Assembly: GCA_002425885.1 (NCBI GenBank)
Contig: DINC01000066.1
Coordinates: 10,637 to 22,460 of the forward strand
Reading direction: 5' to 3'
From: Spirochaetia bacterium UBA5550
GTDB lineage: Bacteria > Spirochaetota > UBA4802 > UBA5550
Length of the DNA: 11,824 nucleotides
Shown piece after piece: positions 6,582 to 11,824 of this stretch; the first letter of the stretch is position 1; each line of letters begins with the position of its first letter. The translations under genes and the position numbers were made by a program. The notes below the pieces were generated by a model that did not search any database, was not told the DNA's origin, and saw only the letters and a list, made by a program, of their open reading frames with translations.

Positions 6582-6584
6582 AAA

Positions 6585-6935
6585 TTATTTCTCCTCTCCG
6601 GACAGAACCATAGTAAGCGCGTCATCCATTGATTCAGCAATAGGAAAGAAGCTCCTTAGTTTTGTCAGTTCTATAAGGTTCATCACTGGTTCTGTGAGAT
6701 CTGCAAAAGCGATCCTGATCTTCAATGCCCATGCCGTGCGTATAATATGAAGGAGGGAACCTATACCGCTTGAATCTATATATGATACGTTTTTAAAACT
6801 GAGAATAAGGGATTTGATCCCTGAATCAACCTGGTTGTGAATAATGTCCCGCAACTCCTGCGCGTTATAGAGATCAACATCCCCGTGAATTATTATTACC
6901 CGTGTATTCCCGTTAGTCTTTGTTATGAGGTTCAT
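6585..6935 (-). CDS. STAS-domain anti-anti-sigma factor (SpoIIAA/RsbV-like)
   Basis: The 116-residue protein is a single STAS domain. A beta strand with VIIIHGDVDLYNAQELRD (13-30) leads to the phosphorylation loop YIDSSGIGSLLHI (52-64), in which one of the two serines after D54 should be the site. The unphosphorylated form is expected to bind the HATPase encoded next and release its target; the phosphatase encoded before it would remove the phosphate. The start at 6935 was chosen because AGGAGAG lies a few bases upstream; the frame remains open to 6980 but would overlap the phosphatase gene and lacks its own site. The 31-base gap to the phosphatase and 3-base gap to the HATPase indicate a single transcript. 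The length is typical of stand-alone STAS proteins. Confidence 0.92.
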   Translation of the reverse strand: MNLITKTNGNTRVIIIHGDVDLYNAQELRDIIHNQVDSGIKSLILSFKNVSYIDSSGIGSLLHIIRTAWALKIRIAFADLTEPVMNLIELTKLRSFFPIAESMDDALTMVLSGEEK

Positions 6936-6966
6936 TTTAATACTCTCCTGTTTCTCAAAAAATATT

Positions 6967-8955
6967 TTATATAACAGCATGGACCGGTTCGGGGTTCTGA
7001 CATAAATTCTCTTCAGGAATTTTCAGTATTACAAAAGTCTGGTCATCATGCTGGGGAGCTTCTCCGCTGAAATTTTTCAGGCTCTCTGCAAGGAGTGATG
7101 AGATATCACCGGCTGTAAGAGCGCTGTTATCAATAAGAAGATCGCTTATCCTCTCTCTGCCGTATTGTTCCCTCCGTGGGTTCATTGTTTCATTTATGCC
7201 GTCTGTATAAAGCAGAAGAATATCACCCCGATCCAGATGTATGGCGGAGGATTTATAATCTGACTTCCGGTCAATACCAAACGGCAGCCCCTCTGTATCA
7301 AGGTATATTATATCAGAGGAGCTGCTCTTGAAAAGAACAGCCGGAAGATGGGCTGCGTTTGAATATTCCAGTTCCCCTGTTTCAGGATCGTAAACAAGAA
7401 ACATTGCAGTTGCGAAATGGTCCCCTCCTATATCGAGGATACCGCGGTTGATCATCTTCATGATAGATGAGGTCTTCCATTCCTGGTTGGCAATAAGGTG
7501 TACGATTGTGCGTATTACTGTCATCACAAGGCCTGCGGCAACCCCTTTATCTGCCACGTCGCAGATTAAAAAAGCGATCCTCCCTGATTTGAGTTTGATA
7601 AAATCGTAATAGTCACCGCTTACATACCTTGCAGGCTCTGAGTACACAGCAAATGCGTATTGATCAGATGAAGGTATGTTCGACGGCAGGAGAGATTTCT
7701 GAATACCGGAGGTTATTGATATATCGCGATCAAGCTCTCTCTTTTCAATAATTTCTCTGTGCACGGAAATATTTGCGATCATGATCTCCGCGTAAACAGA
7801 GAGGGATGTTACTATATCAGATACTTCATCTGTAAAATATCTCCCCGGTGTGTTATGCTCAATACATATCATGCCGGAGGCCCTTCCGTTTATCTCAAGA
7901 GGTATCATGATAATGGAACTGATGAATACCAGGTTATTACCCGTATTCTCCCTGCATAGGGGGTCGTGTCTCATTCTGAAAAAATCAGGTATAAACAGAG
8001 GCTCACCTTTCCGGAATGTTTCATCAATGAGGGTGCCTGCCGGTATGTATTTTTCCTTTTTAAAGAATTCCCGGAAACAGTTAATATCTGTTTTGATTTT
8101 ATCGTCCACTGTGCAGGGGAAAATAAAATTTCCCGCTGATGCGGATATGTATAACTGTTCATTATAGTCATCATAAAGAAGAACAGCTCCGCTTTCTGCG
8201 CCTGATTTTTCGATAATTGTGGAGATGATATATTCATTCACTTCATCAATATTCTTCTTCTCATGCATGACCCTCCCTATGCTTTCAAAGAATTCATAAG
8301 TGGAAGCTCTCTCCTCCTTCATGAACTTTATGGCTTTTGCCCTGTATCTGTATTCCGATTCTGAATTGAGATACAGCAGATATAAATGGAGCAGATATAT
8401 TAACGGCATAATGATAACCGCTATATAAGCCTGATCATATCCCGTAAAGAATACAGCGACAGAGAATGTTGAAAAGATTAAAGAAGCGGGTATTCTCAGC
8501 CTGATAATCATGGGACTCTTTTTCTCGTGACTGATGAAAAGGCGGATTCCGAAAAGTATAGAATTTAAAATTGCGAATGTGCTGTACAGGCGGCTTCCTG
8601 CTATTGCTGAGGGATCTTTATAATAGAACAATATAAAAATATGGAAAAGGAGAATTCCCCTGTAGTAGTAGGGATCTATTTTTTTCTCACCGGTATTATT
8701 TACTGTAAAATAGTAATAGGCTGAAACTGTGAGAACATCTGAAACAGCAGGAAGCCAGGTGCTCAGTGTTGCCAGACAGGCTGTTTCTTTTACAGCCAGC
8801 ATTACCGCGAGCCACTGAAGAAACTCTACATTTTTTTTGCGGGTAGTATCCCCTGTGGCTTTCTTCAGCATTGAAGCGGAAAAAAGAAGAATTATAGATA
8901 GAATAAGTCTTATCCAGGCAGAGGAGAAATGGTAATCAAAAATAACTGTGTTCAT
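6967..8955 (-). CDS. Membrane-anchored GAF / SpoIIE-type PP2C serine phosphatase (RsbU-like)
   Basis: The 662-residue protein has three parts. Residues 12-196 hold about six or seven hydrophobic segments, a likely membrane sensor. Residues 225-395 form a GAF-like domain, and 405-647 are the PP2C (SpoIIE) catalytic domain. Catalytic signatures are complete: QKSLLP (419-424), SGDYYDF with D448, CDVADKG with D466, GDHFATAMF (511-519), YTDG with D585 and HDDQT with D637/D638, the metal-binding acids of the family. It should dephosphorylate the STAS protein encoded directly after it, switching its partner in response to a membrane or GAF ligand signal. The start at 8955 follows a weak GAGAGA site. 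It begins 21 bases after the FeoA stop, so it appears to be joined to the iron-type genes. The ligand is unknown. The hydrophobic part resembles no named sensor domain I recognise. Confidence 0.9.
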   Translation of the reverse strand: MNTVIFDYHFSSAWIRLILSIILLFSASMLKKATGDTTRKKNVEFLQWLAVMLAVKETACLATLSTWLPAVSDVLTVSAYYYFTVNNTGEKKIDPYYYRGILLFHIFILFYYKDPSAIAGSRLYSTFAILNSILFGIRLFISHEKKSPMIIRLRIPASLIFSTFSVAVFFTGYDQAYIAVIIMPLIYLLHLYLLYLNSESEYRYRAKAIKFMKEERASTYEFFESIGRVMHEKKNIDEVNEYIISTIIEKSGAESGAVLLYDDYNEQLYISASAGNFIFPCTVDDKIKTDINCFREFFKKEKYIPAGTLIDETFRKGEPLFIPDFFRMRHDPLCRENTGNNLVFISSIIMIPLEINGRASGMICIEHNTPGRYFTDEVSDIVTSLSVYAEIMIANISVHREIIEKRELDRDISITSGIQKSLLPSNIPSSDQYAFAVYSEPARYVSGDYYDFIKLKSGRIAFLICDVADKGVAAGLVMTVIRTIVHLIANQEWKTSSIMKMINRGILDIGGDHFATAMFLVYDPETGELEYSNAAHLPAVLFKSSSSDIIYLDTEGLPFGIDRKSDYKSSAIHLDRGDILLLYTDGINETMNPRREQYGRERISDLLIDNSALTAGDISSLLAESLKNFSGEAPQHDDQTFVILKIPEENLCQNPEPVHAVI

Positions 8956-8976
8956 TAGATTTTTTTCTCTCTGCTG

Positions 8977-9225
8977 TCAGGATTTTTTAACCATGATTTT
9001 TGATGATACGTCCCATGTGATTCCCACTTTTGTCCCTGCATAATCTACAACAAAAGGAAAATTTTTTGAACCTGAAATAACTGTGATTCTGTTGCCTGGG
9101 GCTATCCCCATGTTAAGCAGATGCCTGGTGAGAGGCTGATTGCCATTAATCCCTGTGACTGTTACTGACTCACCAGGTTTTACTGATGATAAAGGGTATT
9201 CTATCCATTTGACAAATGTGTTCAT
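8977..9225 (-). CDS. feoA: FeoA-family protein
   Basis: The 82-residue protein is a single SH3-like FeoA domain: PLSSVKPGESVTVTGI (11-26), LTRHLLNMGIAPGNRITVI (32-50) and a last strand ending in SSKIMV. The LxxMGI-PG phrase is the family hallmark. FeoA proteins act in the cytoplasm with the ferrous-iron permease FeoB, and similar domains occur in DtxR regulators. No FeoB gene lies on either side: the preceding gene is DUF2023 and the next is a phosphatase. It may serve a FeoB encoded elsewhere or have another role. The start at 9225 has an AAGG-type site, and the gene begins 23 bases after the DUF2023 stop. Confidence 0.88.
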   Translation of the reverse strand: MNTFVKWIEYPLSSVKPGESVTVTGINGNQPLTRHLLNMGIAPGNRITVISGSKNFPFVVDYAGTKVGITWDVSSKIMVKKS

Positions 9226-9248
9226 AAATGCTACCTTCTGCTTCCTCT

Positions 9249-9590
9249 TTATGCCGCGCTCTCTTTTTTATCTCTGCTTTCCTTTCTTTTCAGATATCTT
9301 TTACATTGTTCGAGTCTGCAGTAACCTAACATTATCCCCAGTATAAAATCCTCTTCGTCAGTGAACTGGTTAAGTTTTTTCGGCCCGAAATTTCTGATGA
9401 TATCTACGCATTCAGGGGCTCCGAAAAATATATTTATTTTACGTTCATCCAGTTCCTGAATAACGAAATCAATTTTGTTAGCTGTGAGTTTCCTCACAGC
9501 TTCCTCCCTGAACTCCGAACCTATAGTGTGGAGTACAAGGCTTCTGAGGCCCTTGCGGTATTCGTAAATATGGTGAACAAGAACTTTCAT
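9249..9590 (-). CDS. DUF2023 family protein
   Basis: This 113-residue protein looks like the DUF2023 family: it opens with MKVLVHHIYEYRKGLRSLVLHT, then has NKIDFVIQEL and a NIFFGAPECVDIIRNFG stretch, and finishes with a helical LGIMLGYCRLEQCKRY-type segment and a charged tail. The family is uncharacterised. I recall it as a small alpha/beta protein often encoded beside flavodoxin, as in Porphyromonas. Cysteines are present at ECVD, YCRL and QCKR, but they do not form a standard metal or Fe-S motif. The start is 2 bases after the flavodoxin stop, with AAGGGA inside the flavodoxin end, so the two are translationally coupled. A role as an accessory to flavodoxin electron transfer or iron limitation is inferred from position. 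Confidence 0.82.
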   Translation of the reverse strand: MKVLVHHIYEYRKGLRSLVLHTIGSEFREEAVRKLTANKIDFVIQELDERKINIFFGAPECVDIIRNFGPKKLNQFTDEEDFILGIMLGYCRLEQCKRYLKRKESRDKKESAA

Positions 9591-9592
9591 GA

Positions 9593-10108
9593 TTATCCCT
9601 TTATCTCAGGATTATTGCTGAAAGAATCGACCCATGCCGAAATCCTTTCACGTGTTTTGCCTGCTTCATTATCTTCATCCAGCGGGAGCCCTGCAAATTT
9701 GCCGTTAACCACGGCCTTTGACGAAGAGAAGTTATATCCGGATGTTTCGCAGAAACCGGTGAATGATGCACCAGTACCCTGAAGCTCTTCATAAAGAATG
9801 CCAATGCCGTCACAAAACGTTTCGTTATACGATGCGGAGTCTCCCATGCCGAACAGAGCTACAGTCTTGCCGCTGAAGTCGCTCTTTTTCAGAGACGGGA
9901 GAAAAGATTCCCAGTCATCCTGAATATCTCCGTATCCCCATGTGGATGTGCCGAAAATTAAAAAATCAAATCCGCTTATATCCGCAGCGGAAAAACTGCT
10001 TACATTCATCAAAGAAACCTTATCTTTGCCGATTGCCTCTGCAATGAGATGAGCAGCTTTCTCTGTGTTCCCTGTTGTTGTTCCGAATACTACTGCTGTT
10101 TTTTTCAT
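9593..10108 (-). CDS. Long-chain flavodoxin
   Basis: The 171-residue protein is a flavodoxin, a soluble FMN carrier that replaces ferredoxin when iron is short. The phosphate-binding loop GTTTGNTE is at residues 9-16. The tryptophan loop is FGTSTWGYGDIQDDWESF, and the second FMN loop follows GMGDSASYNETFCDG. The GYNFSSSKAVVNGKFAGLPLD region is the extra segment of long-chain flavodoxins, and the DEDNEAGKTRERISAW ending is typical. A GAGG site precedes the start by a normal distance. Its neighbours are a DUF2325 protein 16 bases upstream and DUF2023 2 bases downstream. The setting beside FeoA and a candidate metal-regulated promoter supports induction under iron limitation, which is an inference here. 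The redox partner cannot be named. Confidence 0.95.
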   Translation of the reverse strand: MKKTAVVFGTTTGNTEKAAHLIAEAIGKDKVSLMNVSSFSAADISGFDFLIFGTSTWGYGDIQDDWESFLPSLKKSDFSGKTVALFGMGDSASYNETFCDGIGILYEELQGTGASFTGFCETSGYNFSSSKAVVNGKFAGLPLDEDNEAGKTRERISAWVDSFSNNPEIKG

Positions 10109-10124
10109 AATTATACCTCATATT

Positions 10125-11360
10125 TTAATTCCGGATTACCATTGAGTCCGTTGTGTTAAATTCGTTTTTACTGATGTCGCTTACACTTTTAAGAAAACTT
10201 GATAGACCTGAGCTTCTCAGAAGCATGAAGGGCTTCCTGTGACGCAGGCTCATTTTTTTTACCGATAAGCATGCGTTGTGACTTATGCAGTCCAGGGGAC
10301 AGAAGATAGCATCGGCACGGTGCATTATCGCAGGAAGACGTGTGAGGTTTTCCTCTTTGCCGCCGTCATGGTGGAGGAATTCCCCGCCATAAAGCTCAAC
10401 CATCTCTCTGCATCTGCTTACAACCGAAGGTTTCCCCCCTACGTAGAGGATGCACTTACCGCATAAGTCGATCCTTTTCTGTTCGTCCATCATGCATCCG
10501 CTGCATGTCCCTTTTTCACTCTGGAGAACAGATAAAAGGGTGCTCTCCATTGTATGGAGTTCTTCATCTTTAGCTGACATTTCATTTTCAAAAATAATTT
10601 TTTCTGTAAGAAGTTCTTCAATACGGATCTCTGAAGCTGATGCAGCGGCGGAAAGCCTTTCAGTTTTCTCACTTAATTCAGTTAAATCAGCCCGGAGTTT
10701 GCTGTTTTCTTCTTTAAGTTTTTCATTTTCATTTCCGCCTTTAAGTTGTATAATTTCATTACGGGCAATCTCCAGCTTTTTAGTAAGCTCATTTATTACG
10801 CCGCTTTTCTCCTCAATAAATTTTATCTGATTTTTTAATTTTGATATTTCAGATTTATGTTTATCATTGGCTGCATAGAGAAGAGCATTGGATTTGCCTA
10901 ATTCTTCAAGCTCTCTTATACCTGCCCTGTTGTTGGCTCCATTTATATGCGACAGCATATGAACATCTCCAAATGCCCTGTCCAGGTTCCGTTGGGAAAC
11001 AGCGGGGTGAGTCATAAGTGCCCAATAAGCGCCGGCAACATTTCCCTCTTTCAGAAATTCATCCCAGAGCTGCATCAGTTCAGTTTCACTCTCCGCATTG
11101 TTAAAAATATTAATGAAGTAGCTGTATTTCTTTTCGATGAAGCTGTGCATGTTTTTTGTGAGATCGCTTTTTTCAGAGAGAGCGTTTACAGCAGCTCCAT
11201 GTATTTCATAATCCCTGATGTAAAAAGGGAGTGTTATGTTCGATTTCCGGAATATTTTTTTTGTCTCTTCAAGGGAGAGACATGTCCCGGCCACTGAACA
11301 GTGATAGAGATTACTAATCTCCCAGATTTTTTTTCTTGGTGTTTTACGGAATTCATTCAT
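10125..11360 (-). CDS. DUF2325 protein with His/Cys-rich N-terminal half and coiled coil
   Basis: The 411-residue protein has four parts. Residues 1-165 are helical and carry HC (20-21), C27, H54, H72, THP (H118) and HMLSH (H134, H138), a pattern suggesting a metal or haem site. Residues 168-285 are a long coiled coil rich in Lys, Glu and Leu. C286/C289 and C300/C303 form two CxxC pairs 10 residues apart, like a zinc ribbon or Fe-S site. The remainder to about 395 is a DUF2325 domain, a small Rossmann-like fold (ILYVGGKPSVVSRCREMVE, then HHDGG, then DAIFCPLDCISHNA). The start at 11360 follows an AGAGG site; a longer frame to 11531 would overlap the preceding DUF454 gene. The function is unknown. 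As the longest gene of the iron-type set, it may sense redox or metal state or interact with flavodoxin. Confidence 0.8.
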   Translation of the reverse strand: MNEFRKTPRKKIWEISNLYHCSVAGTCLSLEETKKIFRKSNITLPFYIRDYEIHGAAVNALSEKSDLTKNMHSFIEKKYSYFINIFNNAESETELMQLWDEFLKEGNVAGAYWALMTHPAVSQRNLDRAFGDVHMLSHINGANNRAGIRELEELGKSNALLYAANDKHKSEISKLKNQIKFIEEKSGVINELTKKLEIARNEIIQLKGGNENEKLKEENSKLRADLTELSEKTERLSAAASASEIRIEELLTEKIIFENEMSAKDEELHTMESTLLSVLQSEKGTCSGCMMDEQKRIDLCGKCILYVGGKPSVVSRCREMVELYGGEFLHHDGGKEENLTRLPAIMHRADAIFCPLDCISHNACLSVKKMSLRHRKPFMLLRSSGLSSFLKSVSDISKNEFNTTDSMVIRN

Positions 11361-11380
11361 TTCATTTACCTCTCTGATAG

Positions 11381-11659
11381 TTATTTCCGTGTTTTTATAC
11401 ATATAAAAAAGATGACTTTTATTATTGCGGCTGCCGCAATTACAGATCTTGCTATAAGACTCTCCGTAGCTTTGTAAAATCTGCTTTCTTTCATTCTCTC
11501 TTGAAGCGCTGGTGATGACTTTGCCAGGCACCAGGAGGCAGCAAGGATAAAGGGCACAGTCGGGAGAACAGGAATGACACTCCCTGCCCCGGCGAGGATC
11601 AGTAGAAACAGGCCCGGGAGCAGGTATATGTTTGCTGTACTATTTTTTATTTTATTCAC
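11381..11659 (-). CDS. DUF454 (YbaN-like) small inner-membrane protein, short form
   Basis: The 92-residue protein carries the DUF454 core PVLPTVPFILAASWCLAKSSP (residues 30-49 and the next residue), after a hydrophobic helix (11-29). A further helix lies at about 70-88. The family is made of small inner-membrane proteins of unknown function, usually around 110-130 residues; this one is shorter in the C-terminal half, and no frameshifted continuation is visible. The start is a GTG at 11659 without a clear ribosome binding site; no ATG fits upstream in frame. It is the first gene after the predicted metal-responsive promoter and ends 20 bases before the DUF2325 gene, so the two are probably co-transcribed. 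Confidence 0.72.
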   Translation of the reverse strand: MNKIKNSTANIYLLPGLFLLILAGAGSVIPVLPTVPFILAASWCLAKSSPALQERMKESRFYKATESLIARSVIAAAAIIKVIFFICIKTRK

Positions 11660-11685
11660 AGAAATAAATATTTTACTTTGCTAAT

Positions 11686-11707
11686 AAAGTTAGTTAAAGC
11701 TAACTTT
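11686..11707. promoter_or_regulatory. Candidate metal-regulator operator over the -10
   Basis: AAAGTTAG (11686-11693) and CTAACTTT (11700-11707) form perfect 8-bp arms around TTAAAG. The GTTAG/CTAAC halves recall DtxR-family boxes, though the arms are farther apart than in the DtxR consensus; the match to a Fur box is poor. It covers the predicted -10 and transcript start of the eight-gene run, as a repressor site would. The regulator is not encoded in the window. Confidence 0.5.
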
Positions 11708-11725
11708 GAGGCCGGATTTTGTCAA
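11697..11725 (-). promoter_or_regulatory. Predicted promoter of the DUF454-to-HATPase gene run
   Basis: On the minus strand a perfect -35 TTGACA (11725-11720) is followed after exactly 17 bases by TAGCTT (11702-11697), a moderate -10. Upstream of the -35 the DNA is almost pure A/T for about 40 bases, like an UP element. The transcript would start near 11690, about 31 bases before the GTG start. The weak -10 overlapped by an operator is typical of a repressed, inducible promoter. Confidence 0.6.
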
Positions 11726-11824
11726 TTTTTTTTCGCTTTTTTATAGAAATTAATAAAATAAAAAGGTTTCGTTGTTTATCTCCTGTGAGGTTGGAATTTT
11801 TCCTGAATTTTGTAACTTATGTAA

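Noticed and set aside
7850..8237. Overlapping frames on both strands inside the phosphatase gene
   Set aside because: The phosphatase frame has complete catalytic motifs through this region; the others show no domain signature or ribosome binding site.
10450..10830. Serine-rich plus-strand frame of 126 codons
   Set aside because: It is the antisense reading of the coiled-coil region of the DUF2325 gene; Ser/Phe richness is what the Glu/Lys codons give on the other strand.
11381..11531. N-terminal extension of the DUF2325 protein
   Set aside because: It would overlap the DUF454 gene in another frame, and AGAGG directly precedes the ATG at 11360.
11750..11824. End of a minus-strand gene entering from the right edge
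   Set aside because: Two minus frames are open from the edge for 15 and 24 codons; at this length either could be chance and neither shows a recognisable tail.

Overview
The window is AT-leaning DNA (roughly 40% G+C by eye) packed with genes, with no rRNA, tRNA, CRISPR array or transposase visible. A signal-peptide-bearing FadL/OmpP1-type outer-membrane protein points to a diderm (Gram-negative) bacterium. Flavodoxin, FeoA and a soluble fumarate-reductase-like flavoprotein suit an anaerobic or microaerobic life. The ATP-binding partner-switch protein, with the phrase GGNALFAAVEYWN and a long insert before it, resembles proteins I associate with Spirochaetota. That assignment is an inference and a Desulfobacterota-type host is not excluded.

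Left third (1-4696). A hairpin-rich stretch at about 126-221 could be a small RNA ending in a terminator. A minus-strand pair follows: a soluble FAD-dependent reductase/dehydrogenase (809-2479) and a DUF3237/UPF0311 protein (285-719). A TetR-family regulator (2687-3280) is divergent to them. The space between carries face-to-face TTGACA promoters and a 28-bp imperfect palindrome touching both, a good candidate for the regulator's operator. Beyond a strong bidirectional-looking terminator (3306-3343) lies the convergent outer-membrane FadL-like channel (3359-4696). Together these look like uptake and redox conversion of a small, perhaps hydrophobic, organic compound; the substrate cannot be read from the sequence.

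Middle (4697-5925). A 389-base intergenic region holds a nested hairpin and a perfect 10-bp-arm dyad, followed by a lone class I SAM-dependent methyltransferase on the plus strand.

Right half (6000-11659). Eight minus-strand genes are spaced 2-31 bases apart. In transcription order they are a short DUF454 (YbaN-like) membrane protein, a DUF2325 protein with a His/Cys-rich N-terminal half and a coiled coil, a long-chain flavodoxin, a DUF2023 protein, FeoA, a membrane-anchored GAF/SpoIIE-type PP2C phosphatase, a STAS anti-anti-sigma factor and an RsbW-like HATPase. A TTGACA-17-TAGCTT promoter upstream has its -10 covered by an imperfect palindrome with GTTAG/CTAAC arms. The first five genes look like an iron-limitation or iron-handling set without FeoB; the last three form a complete phosphatase / STAS / kinase partner switch. 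No large gap or internal terminator separates the halves, so metal status and the partner switch may be co-transcribed. This join and the DUF2325 protein are the most interesting parts of the window.
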